Part shown: positions 9,985 through 20,530 of the stretch, piece after piece
Numbering within the stretch: the stretch's first letter is position 1
Layout: the number at the start of each line of letters is the position of its first letter
Assembly (NCBI GenBank): GCA_002373165.1
Contig: DFJS01000026.1
Span: forward strand, 1 to 64,000
Length of the DNA: 64,000 nucleotides
Source: Ruminococcus sp. UBA3665
Lineage (GTDB): Bacteria; Bacillota; Clostridia; Oscillospirales; Ruminococcaceae
Direction: 5' to 3'
The notes under the pieces: generated by a model
Seen by the model: the letters and a program-made list of their open reading frames with translations, nothing else
Databases searched by the model: none
Told to the model about the DNA's origin: nothing
Program-made: the position numbers and the translations under genes

Positions 9985-10013
9985 TTGACAAATTATGAAA
10001 AATATGTTATAAT
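9985..10013 (+). promoter_or_regulatory. Consensus promoter of the degV gene
   Basis: TTGACA, 17-nt spacer, TATAAT: both hexamers are perfect, so basal expression should be strong. Confidence 0.93.
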
Positions 10014-10060
10014 GATACAAGGATATTTGTTTTTATCTTTACTTGAGAGGAGTATTTTTC

Positions 10061-10912
10061 GTGGAAGAAAAAATTATGATTACCTGTGACAGCGGTATCG
10101 ATATTGACCCTGAACTAGTTAAAAAATATAATATCAAAGTTTTGCCTATTCGTTTGAAATTCGGTGCCAATGAAGCATTGGATGACGGTTCTGTTTCTCC
10201 GGATGATATTATTGAATTCTATGAGAAAGAAAATGATTTTGTCATTACTGCACCGCCTACTGTGCAGGATATTTTTCGCTTTTTTACTAAATTTTCACAT
10301 ATGGGCTATACTGTCATTCATTTTGCAACCTCAGCCAAGATTTCATCCGGATATGAAGTTGCCAAATCGGCTGCGGAAAGCTTTAATAAAGTTCATATCA
10401 TCGACAGCAAATCTTATTCCATCGGCGGTATGCCGATTGTTCTGAAAGCCGCACAGCTGGCCGCAGAAGGCACGCCTTCTGAAAATATCGTCAAAACCTG
10501 CACGGAACTGACAGACAGAGTCCGGATGCATTTACTGCTGAGCAATCTGAAATATATGCATTCCAGCGGGCGGATTAATGTAGGCCAGAATCTTATGCTT
10601 TCTGTTCTTGGCATGATGCCCAGTGCATCTATAGAAGACGGCTATTTTGCTGTCCGGAAACGCTATCGCGGTTCGCTGGAAAAAGCCTCTGTCAAATTTA
10701 TTGATGATCTTATGAAAGAAGCAAAAAATACTGACAGAAGCTGCTTTTATCTGGGGCATACCGGCATGGACAACGCAATTATAGAAGAATGCCGGAAAGA
10801 AGTCAATCAGGTTTCTGATTTTGACAACGTTCTGGTTACAAGATGCGGCTGCGGCGTTACTTCGTTCAACGGCACGGGCTGCCTTATCGTTTGCTGGGTA
10901 GAAACACAGTAA
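10061..10912 (+). CDS. DegV family fatty-acid-binding protein
   Basis: DegV-fold protein of 283 residues; the family binds a fatty acid in a deep pocket, and FakB members present it to the kinase FakA. It shows the N-terminal ITCDSGIDI motif (usually TDS), the TSAKISSGYEVAK segment and the HTGMD loop. The GTG at 10061 is chosen because GAGAGGAG ends 8 nt upstream; an ATG at 10076 is the alternative. It stands alone between a perfect promoter and a terminator. No fakA-like gene is present in the window. Confidence 0.9.
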   Translation: MEEKIMITCDSGIDIDPELVKKYNIKVLPIRLKFGANEALDDGSVSPDDIIEFYEKENDFVITAPPTVQDIFRFFTKFSHMGYTVIHFATSAKISSGYEVAKSAAESFNKVHIIDSKSYSIGGMPIVLKAAQLAAEGTPSENIVKTCTELTDRVRMHLLLSNLKYMHSSGRINVGQNLMLSVLGMMPSASIEDGYFAVRKRYRGSLEKASVKFIDDLMKEAKNTDRSCFYLGHTGMDNAIIEECRKEVNQVSDFDNVLVTRCGCGVTSFNGTGCLIVCWVETQ

Positions 10913-10926
10913 CAATAAAATGCAAA

Positions 10927-10956
10927 AGCTCTCCGAACATTCCGGAGAGCTTTTTT
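10927..10956. terminator. Terminator between degV gene and DUF1846 gene
   Basis: Nine-pair stem AGCTCTCCG/CGGAGAGCT, 7-nt loop, T6 on the forward strand. The A4 before the stem could let it also serve the convergent gene ending at 10960. Confidence 0.88.
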
Positions 10957-10959
10957 AAT

Positions 10960-12429
10960 TCAGGAAAATTTCGGCTCGCAGGTCAGGTTAATGCCAAGCC
11001 GTTTGAAAATTCTCTCATCCACAGCAGAAAGAATTACAGTAGAGTGCACTTCACACCCCCATAATTCAGAAATCTGCTCCATTGCTTTTTTTGCATTTTC
11101 ATCTGTTGTGGCGCAGATGGAGAGTGCCAGCAGTGTTTCATCCGTATGCAGACGGGGGTTCTGATTGCCCAGATGATGGGTTTTTAAATTCTGAATCGGC
11201 TCGATGACATGCGGAGACATCAGCAGAATATTATCTTCCAGCCCGGCAAAATGTTTGAGTGCATTCAGCAGCAGTGCCGAACATGCGCCCAGCAGGTCGG
11301 AAGTTCTTCCTGTCAGAATCGTTCCGTCCAGCAGTTCCATAGCGGCAGCAGGCTGACCTGTTTGTTTTTCTTTTTCCAGAGCAGCCGCAACGACTGACCT
11401 GTCGGCAGGTTTTACGCCGGCCTGTTTCATCAGCAGTTCCAGCTTATAGACTTCTTCCTCGGAAGCCGTGCCTTTTTTTCTGCCGCAGAGTGCAGCATAA
11501 TATCTTCTGATAATTTCATCTCTGGCGGCTTCGCAGACAGCGGCATTATCAATAATACAGTTGCCGGCCATATTCACGCCCATATCCGTAGGCGATTTAT
11601 AAGGCGATTCGCCCAGGATTTTTTCAAACATCAGATTCAGCACGGGGAAAATTTCAATATCGCGGTTATAATTTACAGTTGTCTTGTTATAGGCATCCAG
11701 ATGAAACGGATCGATCATATTTACATCATTCAGATCAGAAGTAGCCGCTTCGTAGGCAATATTGACAGGATGCCGGAGCGGCAGATTCCAGATAGGAAAT
11801 GTTTCAAACTTGGCATATCCGGCATTGATGCCGCGCTTATGCTCATGATAAATCTGTGAGAGGCATGTTGCCATTTTTCCGCTGCCGGGGCCGGGGGCAG
11901 TAATCACCACCAGTTTCCGGGAAGTCTGGATATAATCATTCCGGCCGTAGCCCTCATCGCTCATAATCAGCTCCAGATTGGAAGGATAGCCCTTGATAGA
12001 ATAATGATGATATACTTTCACGCCCAGAGCTTCCAGTCGATTCTGGAATGCATCTGCGGTAGGCTGATGTTCGTATCTTGTCAGCACCACACTGCTGACA
12101 TACAGGCCGATTTTAGTAAACACATTCAATAATCTGATTACATCGATATCATATGTGATTCCCAGATCGCCGCGGACTTTATTTTTCTCGATATCTCCGG
12201 CATTGATTACGATGACGATTTCTGCCTCGTCTTTCAATTGCAGCAGCATCTGCAATTTGCTGTCCGGTTTAAAACCCGGAAGCACCCGGGAAGCATGATA
12301 ATCATCAAACAGCTTTCCGCCGAATTCCAGATACAGCTTATCGCCGAAATGGGCAATTCTTTCCCGGATATGCTCCGACTGCATTTTCAAATATTTTTGA
12401 TTGTCAAAACCGATTTTTCCTGAACTCAT
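10960..12429 (-). CDS. DUF1846 family protein
   Basis: Cytoplasmic protein of 489 residues of the DUF1846 family, widespread in Firmicutes. It carries a P-loop-like ITAPGPGSGKMATCLSQ segment near residue 180 and the conserved stretches KGYPSNLELIMSDEGYGRND and SPTDMGVNMAGNCI. Its biochemical role is not established. The ATG at 12429 is preferred over a TTG at 12438, which is only about 4 nt behind the AAGGG ribosome site. It has its own promoter in the gap after pyrG. Confidence 0.88.
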   Translation of the reverse strand: MSSGKIGFDNQKYLKMQSEHIRERIAHFGDKLYLEFGGKLFDDYHASRVLPGFKPDSKLQMLLQLKDEAEIVIVINAGDIEKNKVRGDLGITYDIDVIRLLNVFTKIGLYVSSVVLTRYEHQPTADAFQNRLEALGVKVYHHYSIKGYPSNLELIMSDEGYGRNDYIQTSRKLVVITAPGPGSGKMATCLSQIYHEHKRGINAGYAKFETFPIWNLPLRHPVNIAYEAATSDLNDVNMIDPFHLDAYNKTTVNYNRDIEIFPVLNLMFEKILGESPYKSPTDMGVNMAGNCIIDNAAVCEAARDEIIRRYYAALCGRKKGTASEEEVYKLELLMKQAGVKPADRSVVAAALEKEKQTGQPAAAMELLDGTILTGRTSDLLGACSALLLNALKHFAGLEDNILLMSPHVIEPIQNLKTHHLGNQNPRLHTDETLLALSICATTDENAKKAMEQISELWGCEVHSTVILSAVDERIFKRLGINLTCEPKFS

Positions 12430-12470
12430 AACCAGCAAAATCCCTTCTTTAAAAATTTTTCACATCTTTT

Positions 12471-12499
12471 ATCATAGCATAAAATCAGACAAAATGCAA
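12471..12499 (-). promoter_or_regulatory. Promoter of the DUF1846 gene
   Basis: Reverse strand TTGCAT, 17-nt spacer ending in TGC, TATGAT. Nearly identical to the promoter at 17720-17748. Confidence 0.75.
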
Positions 12500-12507
12500 T
12501 AGAAAAA

Positions 12508-14217
<1,710 letters not shown>

Positions 14218-14238
14218 CTCCTTTGCCCTGTTATGCTG

Positions 14239-15492
14239 TTATGATTTTGCAGTATTCTGTTCCGGAATTCCGCCGTTCATGTAAAAATTCCTGAGCAGAA
14301 CCAGTGAACAGCCGCCGAGAAAATCCGTTTTTCCCTCTACATTGCTGATTTCCAGACGTTCGGCCACATCATCGCTTGCAAACTGTTTGATATACCGTTT
14401 GAATCCAGCAAAGCCTTTCTCGCTGAGTGCAAAATGATGCAGCACGACTTTCTGTGCCTGAAAACAGCAGACAAGATTATGCAGCAGTACACTCCAGTCC
14501 TGCATAATTTCCCTGACGACCTGTTCACAGCGTGTATCCCCTGCCGAAACGGCCTGATACATCTGTTCCAGCGTGACACGTTCGATATAGCCGTCTGTCG
14601 CGGAATACAGAAACGGCGTACGCTCTTTGCTGTAGACTTCTGCAATCCGCGCCTGCATGGCCTGTACAGAAAGCTGCGCCCGGACAGAGCCTGCCGGATA
14701 GCCGTCCTGCTGTCTGCCGCCGGGACGGACAATACAGCGTTCTGTCAGATAGCTGTATGTCAGATAATCCTGCTCGGTTTTTTCGGGTTTTAACAATGCA
14801 ATATGAATCTGACTGCCAAGATGCAGGTACACCTGATTAGCACTGACGGCAGCACTGCCTCTTTGCAGGTCTGTATTTGCCAGTGCCTGAAGCCATACCG
14901 CATTGCCGCAGAATACAGGCGGTATTTGCGCATAGCCGGAGAACGCCTTTGTCAGTTCGGTAAAATCCAGAATGCCGTCTTTATAAAATACGCGCATACG
15001 GCCGATCATAATCGGCATGACACCAATGCCAAGCCCCAGTACATTATTTTTAGTCAGACAGCTGTTATTCATCATATGTTCAGCAGAGGAAACAATAAAC
15101 TGAATCATTTCTTTCCGGCTGGTATGATCATTGCAGGCAAGACTTGCCTTATCCAGAATATCCATATGCATGGTACAAAGACCCACAGTTACTTCCTGTT
15201 CGCTGATGACTGCGCCCAGTACGAATTTATAATTTGCATTGATATCCAGCAAAATTTTTCTTCTGCCTTTGGGCAGTCTGTTATCCTGCTGATTCTGATA
15301 GGGTGCTTCGCCGATTTCTGCCAGCACGCCTTCTTCGATCATCGCATTGGTAATCTGTGTAATAGAAGCACGGGTAATCTGTAGTTTTTGTGACAAATCG
15401 ACTCTGGAGACGGGGCCAGTCTCCCAGACAGTACGAAGAACCTGCATTCTGTTGATTCTTTTCAGGTCTAATTTACTGATTCCGCTCTGCAT
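14239..15492 (-). CDS. ROK-family transcriptional regulator (NagC/XylR type), degenerate sugar domain
   Basis: Sugar-responsive repressor type, 417 residues. The N-terminal winged helix (about 10-75; VLRTVWETGPVSRVDLSQKL) is typical of NagC/XylR. The C-terminal half keeps the ROK fold pattern (LGLGIGVMPIMI, QVYLHLGSQ) but lacks the zinc signature HxxxxxxxxxCxCGxxGC and the catalytic Asp motif of ROK kinases. It is therefore a regulator rather than a kinase and may sense its ligand differently. The ATG at 15492 lies 8-9 nt behind GGAAAGGA. No sugar operon is adjacent, so targets are unknown. Confidence 0.82.
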   Translation of the reverse strand: MQSGISKLDLKRINRMQVLRTVWETGPVSRVDLSQKLQITRASITQITNAMIEEGVLAEIGEAPYQNQQDNRLPKGRRKILLDINANYKFVLGAVISEQEVTVGLCTMHMDILDKASLACNDHTSRKEMIQFIVSSAEHMMNNSCLTKNNVLGLGIGVMPIMIGRMRVFYKDGILDFTELTKAFSGYAQIPPVFCGNAVWLQALANTDLQRGSAAVSANQVYLHLGSQIHIALLKPEKTEQDYLTYSYLTERCIVRPGGRQQDGYPAGSVRAQLSVQAMQARIAEVYSKERTPFLYSATDGYIERVTLEQMYQAVSAGDTRCEQVVREIMQDWSVLLHNLVCCFQAQKVVLHHFALSEKGFAGFKRYIKQFASDDVAERLEISNVEGKTDFLGGCSLVLLRNFYMNGGIPEQNTAKS

Positions 15493-15529
15493 AGTATCGT
15501 TCCTTTCCGTGCAGGATTTTATTATATTT

Positions 15530-15558
15530 ATTATAGCATATTCCTGAAAAAAAAGCAA
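15530..15558 (-). promoter_or_regulatory. Promoter of the ROK regulator
   Basis: Reverse strand TTGCTT, 17-nt spacer ending in TGC, TATAAT. Confidence 0.78.
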
Positions 15559-15572
15559 GACTGAATTTTTTC

Positions 15573-15609
15573 AAAAAACATATCCCCCGGCAGAATCAGG
15601 GGGATATGT
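15573..15609 (-). terminator. Terminator of the surface-protein gene
   Basis: Reverse strand stem CATATCCCCC/GGGGGATATG followed by TTTTTT. Confidence 0.88.
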
Positions 15610-15633
15610 ATGATATCACAAACCAAGCAAGAA

Positions 15634-16608
15634 TTATTTTCTTTTCTTTGTGAGTGCCGCACTTGCCAGCAGTGCAGAAGCGGCGGCGGCACCTGCGGCA
15701 GCCGGGATATTGGCATCGCCTGTTTTAGGGGATTCTGTCTTTCCGGCAGCGGCTTTTACTGTTGATTTGGCAGAAGCAGTAGTAGTTTTTGTCTTTGTCG
15801 TCGTAGCAGCAGCGGTTTTTTTGGTAGTAGCAGAAGTAGCTGCTGTGGATTCTTCCTTCAGGTAAACCGTTCTTTCAGCACTCCATGCGCCGTATACTCT
15901 CTTGCCGTCCACGACTTTGAATGCACGTACTTTGATTGTTTCTTTCAGTTCTTCCTGACCGCCTGTCTGGTAAGAAGTTCCCTTCACATCGAATGCCTGA
16001 GAAAGAGGCGTATCTTCCTGACCGGCAACTACAAGCGTTCTGTAAACCTGATAGCCCTCTGCACCGGCAACAGCGTTCCAGGAAACAACAGCAGTTATGC
16101 TGTCGCCGTCTGCTGATTTGGAAACTTTAAACTCGCCTACGGACGGAGCAGACAGATCAGCAGAAACAATTTCTGTTGTTTTCTTGGTTTCTGTTGTTTC
16201 CTTTGCAGTAGTTGCAGTGCCTTCTTCTGTAGAAGCAGAAGATTCTGCCGGAGCAGTTTCAGATGCAGATTCTTCCGGCTGAGTCTCTGTTGTCAGCGGT
16301 TCTGTTGCGGGAGCCTCTGTTTCCGGAGCTTTTGTTTCGTTCGGATCCTGTGTTTCGGGAGCCTGAGTAGGAGCCTGTGTTTCCGGTGCCTGCGTTTCAG
16401 GAGCCTGAGTAGGAGCCTGTGTTTCCGGTGCCTGCGTTTCGGGAGCCTGAGTAGGAGCCTGTGTTTCCGGTGCCTGTGTTTCAGGAGCCTGTGTAACTTC
16501 CGGAATCTGGGAATTTTCGTCGGCATTTTCTGCGCCGGCAGAAATTGCTGTCATGCTTGCGGCCATAGCAAGTGCCATCAGGGCAGATGCAATCTTTTTG
16601 TAACTCAT
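15634..16608 (-). CDS. Sortase-type cell-surface protein with PETQA repeats
   Basis: Secreted protein of 324 residues. A signal peptide (about 1-26, ending AISAGA) is followed by a Pro/Glu/Thr/Gln stalk with tandem APETQAP/TQAP units, a Thr/Ser/Glu-rich region, a fibronectin-III-like domain (about 150-245; FKVSKSADGDSITAVVSWN), a Thr/Lys stretch and a C-terminal SPKTGD motif, hydrophobic helix and KKRK tail. The last is the layout of a sortase signal with SPKTG in place of LPXTG. Function beyond wall attachment is unknown; adhesion or scaffolding is plausible. GGAGG is 9 nt before the ATG. Confidence 0.85.
   Translation of the reverse strand: MSYKKIASALMALAMAASMTAISAGAENADENSQIPEVTQAPETQAPETQAPTQAPETQAPETQAPTQAPETQAPETQAPTQAPETQDPNETKAPETEAPATEPLTTETQPEESASETAPAESSASTEEGTATTAKETTETKKTTEIVSADLSAPSVGEFKVSKSADGDSITAVVSWNAVAGAEGYQVYRTLVVAGQEDTPLSQAFDVKGTSYQTGGQEELKETIKVRAFKVVDGKRVYGAWSAERTVYLKEESTAATSATTKKTAAATTTKTKTTTASAKSTVKAAAGKTESPKTGDANIPAAAGAAAASALLASAALTKKRK
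16358..16483. repeat. Three tandem 42-bp repeats in the surface-protein stalk
   Basis: Copies begin at 16358, 16400 and 16442 with GGAGCCTGAGTAGGAG and are almost identical, each coding 14 residues of the PETQA stalk. Being in frame, copy-number change would only lengthen or shorten the stalk. Confidence 0.92.
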
Positions 16609-16635
16609 AAAGTAATTCCTCCTTACTTATCACTG

Positions 16636-16662
16636 CATACTAATCCGAAATATTTTAGTATG
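16636..16662. promoter_or_regulatory. Inverted repeat in the leader of the surface-protein gene
   Basis: CATACTAA (16636-16643) and TTAGTATG (16655-16662) form a perfect 8-bp inverted repeat just downstream of the promoter. It could be a repressor site or an mRNA hairpin ahead of the ribosome site. Confidence 0.5.
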
Positions 16663-16672
16663 TCTTGTTATT

Positions 16673-16701
16673 ATTATAGCAAATAAGCAACAGAATTACA
16701 A
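16673..16701 (-). promoter_or_regulatory. Promoter of the surface-protein gene
   Basis: Reverse strand TTGTAA, 17-nt spacer ending in TGC, TATAAT. Confidence 0.75.
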
Positions 16702-16781
16702 GGCTTTTTTGTTTAAGATTCTCTGAATTCCGGAAAGATTGTGCTTTCTGCATAAAATCAGCACCGGATTTTCTACATATT

Positions 16782-17699
16782 TCATAGTAAAATTTCGTAA
16801 TATATCATCATCAGGGGCATGGTAGCGATGGAAATCAGCGTTGTCATGCCGAATAATTCCGATGCATAGGCGGCATTTCTGTGATAATTCAGGCACTGCA
16901 TTGTGCAGATGGCCGCACTGGGCGCGGCAACAGCGGCAAGCACTGTCATTTCGACAATTTTTTCATAGGGAAACAGCTGAAATACCAAAACTGCCAGTAC
17001 CGGAATTACAAATAATTTCAAAGAGCAGATATAAAAAATTCTTGGTTTTTGGAATACTTTCCGCAAATCGGTCTGAATAATCGTTGCTCCGGCGACAATC
17101 ATTGCAAGCGGAGAGTTCAGACTGCCGATTTCTTCAAACGTCTCGGCAATCACAGGGGGCAGTTCAATCCGGGCGAAAAATAAAATCATGCCGATTACAA
17201 TAGCAATAATTGCCGGAGAACGAAGCACTTTTCCCAGAGATTTCAGTGATTTTTCTCCTGACATCTGCATTACGCCGTGCGACCATACCAGCGCATTGAA
17301 CACGGTCAGGAAGGCCGTCAGATAAAATACGCCGTCATAGCCGAACATGGCCATTACCAGAGGAATTCCCATAAATCCGCAGTTGGAATAAATACAGGAA
17401 AACCGTTCGATTACTGTTTCACGGCCTTTTTTCTCACGAATGCATACATAGGCTACTGCCATTGCAATCCCGAACGATACGATGGACAGAATAAACGTTC
17501 TGCCCAGATTTTTCACCAGTTCGGGCTTATATTCTTTCTGATAGGCCATCAGGATGACAATCGGATTGACGACTTTCAGCACCATGCCTGAAATCTGACT
17601 GACAGTTTCTTTTGACAGCAAATGCAGTTTAAAACATCCTGCGCCCACCAGTATGATAATAAACATAATTATTGCCTGATCTAATACAATTCCTGCCAT
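16782..17699 (-). CDS. AEC family (auxin efflux carrier-like) transporter
   Basis: Membrane carrier of 305 residues with about ten hydrophobic helices, of the AEC family that in bacteria moves malate and related organic anions or unidentified metabolites. Characteristic segments are the N-terminal hydrophobic hairpin, LVKVVNP-like VLKVVNPIVIL, SNCGFMGIPLV and SLNSPLAMIVAG. The ATG at 17699 is preceded by GAGGTG at 6-8 nt. It stands alone with its own promoter; substrate cannot be inferred. Confidence 0.88.
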   Translation of the reverse strand: MAGIVLDQAIIMFIIILVGAGCFKLHLLSKETVSQISGMVLKVVNPIVILMAYQKEYKPELVKNLGRTFILSIVSFGIAMAVAYVCIREKKGRETVIERFSCIYSNCGFMGIPLVMAMFGYDGVFYLTAFLTVFNALVWSHGVMQMSGEKSLKSLGKVLRSPAIIAIVIGMILFFARIELPPVIAETFEEIGSLNSPLAMIVAGATIIQTDLRKVFQKPRIFYICSLKLFVIPVLAVLVFQLFPYEKIVEMTVLAAVAAPSAAICTMQCLNYHRNAAYASELFGMTTLISIATMPLMMIYYEILL

Positions 17700-17719
17700 A
17701 TAGCAACACCTCATGTTTC

Positions 17720-17748
17720 ATCATAGCATAAATTCAGGCAAAATGCAA
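17720..17748 (-). promoter_or_regulatory. Promoter of the AEC transporter
   Basis: Reverse strand TTGCAT, 17-nt spacer ending in TGC, TATGAT; close copy of the promoter at 12471-12499. Confidence 0.75.
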
Positions 17749-17810
17749 TCTGATTCCGCAGTTTTGGAAATCCATACAAATTTTATTCTGAACTATTTAA
17801 AAATCTTCAC

Positions 17811-17837
17811 AAAAAAGAGACAGCCGGGACTGTCTCT
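17811..17837 (-). terminator. Terminator of dpaAB
   Basis: Reverse strand stem GAGACAG/CTGTCTC with 6-nt loop followed by TTTTTT. Confidence 0.88.
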
Positions 17838-17850
17838 CCTATCTCCTATC

Positions 17851-18438
17851 TCATATCTGTATCACAGAAGGCTGAATTTGTACTCCGTTCAGTGCACTGA
17901 CGAGCGTATCTGCCGTTCTGGTGAAATCGGCAACCAGAGAATTTGGTTTTTTAAGTGCATCGTCCTGCCGCAGAGGGACGAAATAATAATATTTCGCATT
18001 GGCCAGCATTCCGATATTTTTGAGTGTTCCGGCAAGCGAATCATTCGAGGCCAGTGCCAGCACGACAGGCCGCTGACTCCGCAGGTGCGATTTGACTGCC
18101 ATGGTGACGGGCGTATCTGTGATGCTCCACGCCAGTTTGGCCGCAGTATTGGAAGTACACGGTTCGACAAGCAGAATATCCGTCATGCGTTTCGGGCCTA
18201 TGGGTTCAGCATCTTCAATACTGCAAATGACTTTTCGTCCGGCGATATGCTCCAGCCGTTCGCGCATTTCGGCGGCTTCGCCGAATCTTGTTGAAATTCC
18301 GGCGGCATTCCAGGACATGACAGGAATCAGCTCTGCTCCGCAGGAGACTAGATATTCTGCCTGTTCAAAAGCCTGCCGGAAGGTACAGAATGAACCGGTC
18401 ATGGCAAATCCAACCCGGATTTTTTCCAGATCATGCAT
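17851..18438 (-). CDS. dpaB: Dipicolinate synthase subunit B
   Basis: Flavoprotein-like subunit of the enzyme that turns dihydrodipicolinate into dipicolinic acid in the sporulating mother cell (SpoVFB in Bacillus). The 195 residues match the family in length and in the motifs VGFAMTGSFCTF, LVEPCTSNTAAKLAW and YYFVPLRQDD. The ATG at 18438 follows AAAGGAGG and overlaps the end of dpaA by 8 nt. Its presence indicates capacity for heat-resistant endospores. Confidence 0.95.
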   Translation of the reverse strand: MHDLEKIRVGFAMTGSFCTFRQAFEQAEYLVSCGAELIPVMSWNAAGISTRFGEAAEMRERLEHIAGRKVICSIEDAEPIGPKRMTDILLVEPCTSNTAAKLAWSITDTPVTMAVKSHLRSQRPVVLALASNDSLAGTLKNIGMLANAKYYYFVPLRQDDALKKPNSLVADFTRTADTLVSALNGVQIQPSVIQI

Positions 18439-19309
18439 CCGCAATCCTCCTTTCTTCCAGAATATGAAGAATTGTTTTTGCAATAATTTCTCCGGCCGTG
18501 ACGGGAGCTGTTTTTCCGGGCAGTGACAGTGCCCAGACAACCCGGCGGCCGAGCTTCTGTGCAGCATCCCAGTCGATGCCGCCGGGCTTCGAGGCAAGAT
18601 CCAGAATCAGTGCTTCTTTCCGGATTTTTTCCAGAACCGATTCTGTCACGACTTTAGCCGGGACGGTATTACAAATCACATCGAACGTTCCGGCGACGGC
18701 TTCCAGTTCCGTGAAAGGAATGCTCCGGCAGCCCAGCATTTCGGCCTGTGCTCTCTTGACGACATCGCGTGCGGCGACTGTGACCTCTGCGCCCATGGCA
18801 TGAAGTGTCGAAGCCATCCGGCTGCCGATTCTGCCGAATCCCAGAATCAGAACTCTGCTTCCGTAGACAGTACAGGGCATTTCTTCCAGCATCATCTGGA
18901 TTGCGCCTTCGGCCGTGGGGACAGCATTCCGGATGCTGAGTTCTTCGCTGGCTAAGTAATCGACTGTTTCGATTCCGGATTCTTCAAACAAAGCCTGTGC
19001 TTTGCCGAACCTGCCGCCCAGAACCAACGCACCCGGCCGCAGACGGGAAATCAGGCCTTTCAGAGAAATATTGCTCTGACTGAACGGGGCATTGACTAAA
19101 ACGCCGTCATCAGAGACGGGCATTGGCAGAACGAGAATATCACACATCGGCAGACCGTCAGCGGCGGATTCGATCAGATTGACAGGCTCCGGCACGATTT
19201 GCCGTGTAAAGCCGACTGCATAAGTTTCAAATTTTTCTGACAGAGCGGCGGCAGTATAGCCGAACCGCAGATCACCTCCGGCGATCATGACTGTTTTAGG
19301 GTTCTTCAT
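18431..19309 (-). CDS. dpaA: Dipicolinate synthase subunit A
   Basis: NAD(P)-binding subunit of dipicolinate synthase (SpoVFA), 292 residues. An N-terminal catalytic part opens VMIAGGDLRFGYTAAALSE; a Rossmann domain at about 145-175 shows VLILGFGRIGSRMAS. The DASKPGG-like ILDLASKPGGID is typical. The ATG at 19309 is chosen because AAGGAG lies 8 nt before it; two other in-frame ATGs are too close. First gene of dpaA-dpaB. A sigma-K-like promoter precedes it, fitting mother-cell expression. Confidence 0.95.
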   Translation of the reverse strand: MKNPKTVMIAGGDLRFGYTAAALSEKFETYAVGFTRQIVPEPVNLIESAADGLPMCDILVLPMPVSDDGVLVNAPFSQSNISLKGLISRLRPGALVLGGRFGKAQALFEESGIETVDYLASEELSIRNAVPTAEGAIQMMLEEMPCTVYGSRVLILGFGRIGSRMASTLHAMGAEVTVAARDVVKRAQAEMLGCRSIPFTELEAVAGTFDVICNTVPAKVVTESVLEKIRKEALILDLASKPGGIDWDAAQKLGRRVVWALSLPGKTAPVTAGEIIAKTILHILEERRIADA

Positions 19310-19330
19310 TTGCATCACTCCTTTATGGCA

Positions 19331-19358
19331 GGATATGCAAAAGATTTCTTTTTGTGAC
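19331..19358 (-). promoter_or_regulatory. Possible sigma-K-type promoter of dpaAB
   Basis: On the reverse strand a TCAC -35-like element is followed after about 16 nt by CATATCC, compared with the sigma-K form AC - 16/17 nt - CATAnnnTA. No vegetative promoter was found here. The match is partial. Confidence 0.35.
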
Positions 19359-19424
19359 GGAAATCAGGCGAATACTTCTCTTACGAATAAATGCTGATGA
19401 CATACCAGTACAGAAAATAGATTT

Positions 19425-19895
19425 TTATCTGTTCTGTTTCAGCTGTATCTGAATTTTTTCTATAATTTTCTCAGTCCAGAGCCTGTCCTGTTCCTGAATC
19501 AGATATACCTGAAATCCATAATATTTCCCGTTTTCGAGAACAGAGATATCATCATCAATATGCAGATCTATTCTGTAATGTGACGGATATTTTGAGGGCA
19601 TGGCTTCGGCCTTGTTTCCCTGCACTTCACGGGCATGACGTTCGCCGTTGACGACTTCATCAATGCGGATATGATAAAGCCGGAACAGATTCCGGATATA
19701 CCGCTCTGACCGGAAGGAAGTCGTATAAATCCAGACTTCAATCTCATGATCATGCAGATACTGCATCAGGGAAACTGTTCCGGCGCGTAATCTGTCCGGA
19801 TAGAATACCGAAAACGGAAATTTCAGTTCCGGTTCGGCCTGTATTTTTTCCGGATTGATCAGCAGAGTATCATCCAGATCAAAAGAAATTCTCAA
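19425..19895 (-). CDS. HAD-superfamily hydrolase
   Basis: Small haloacid-dehalogenase-fold phosphatase of 156 residues. The nucleophile motif ISFDLDDTLL is at the very N-terminus; IYTTSF supplies motif II and the HIDDD segment near residue 120 the acidic motif IV. Substrate unknown. The start is the TTG at 19895, which overlaps the upstream stop as TTGA and has AGGAAA 6-9 nt before it; a longer frame without a ribosome site would add 34 residues unlike the family. Translation is probably coupled to the kinase-like gene. Confidence 0.8.
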   Translation of the reverse strand: MRISFDLDDTLLINPEKIQAEPELKFPFSVFYPDRLRAGTVSLMQYLHDHEIEVWIYTTSFRSERYIRNLFRLYHIRIDEVVNGERHAREVQGNKAEAMPSKYPSHYRIDLHIDDDISVLENGKYYGFQVYLIQEQDRLWTEKIIEKIQIQLKQNR

Positions 19896-20530
19896 AAGAG
19901 TTTTTCCTGTCTTTCTTCGGGTTCGGGAATGCCGCGGACAGTGTGATATAACAAATTTGTGCCGCCTGTGATGCCCATCACGCCGGTATTGATACATAGT
20001 GCATAATTATTCTTGTCATGCCAGTTACCGCCGGTATTGATATTATAGAATTTTTCGCGGCGGCTGTCGATTTTCGGCAGGAGTGTATCAATTTCTTTTT
20101 CTGTAATCTGATAGGCATCCTGTGCAAATTTCAGCCGGAAGTGTTTGGGGGCATAAATAAACACGCTGAACCGGAAGGGATTATCTCTTAAAATCCAGTT
20201 GGCGCACCTGCCGACAATGACACAGCTGCCCTGTTCGGCCAGTTCTTTGATAATCTGTGTTTCTGTGATATATAATTTATCCGATACGGGAAGATTATCC
20301 TCCATCGTACGGGAAGGATTAGAATTCAGCAGTAATGTATATAAAAAACTTTTGGGCGAGGATTCTTCCGCGCCTTCCAGTTTGGCAACCGGAACGCCCA
20401 GACGTTCGGCAGCCATTTCCAGTATTTCGTGATTATAAAACGGAATGCCTAATTTTTCGGCAACACGTTTTCCGACAATGCTGCCGCCGCTTCCGTATTC
20501 TCTTTCAATTGTGATGATAGGGTGTTTCAT
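19892..20530 (-). CDS. Cytidylate kinase-like family protein
   Basis: P-loop kinase-like protein of 212 residues, of the cytidylate-kinase-like family common in gut Firmicutes. It opens ITIEREYGSGGSIVGKRVAEKLG, in which GSGGSIVGK takes the Walker A position, and contains CVIVGRCANWIL and SRREKFYNINTG (LID-like). True substrate is not established and is probably not CMP. AAGGAG lies 11 nt before the ATG. Overlaps the HAD gene by 4 nt. Confidence 0.88.
   Translation of the reverse strand: MKHPIITIEREYGSGGSIVGKRVAEKLGIPFYNHEILEMAAERLGVPVAKLEGAEESSPKSFLYTLLLNSNPSRTMEDNLPVSDKLYITETQIIKELAEQGSCVIVGRCANWILRDNPFRFSVFIYAPKHFRLKFAQDAYQITEKEIDTLLPKIDSRREKFYNINTGGNWHDKNNYALCINTGVMGITGGTNLLYHTVRGIPEPEERQEKLF

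Noticed and set aside
16358..16483. CRISPR array
   Set aside because: The 42-bp repeats are contiguous without spacers and are in frame within a stalk-coding gene.
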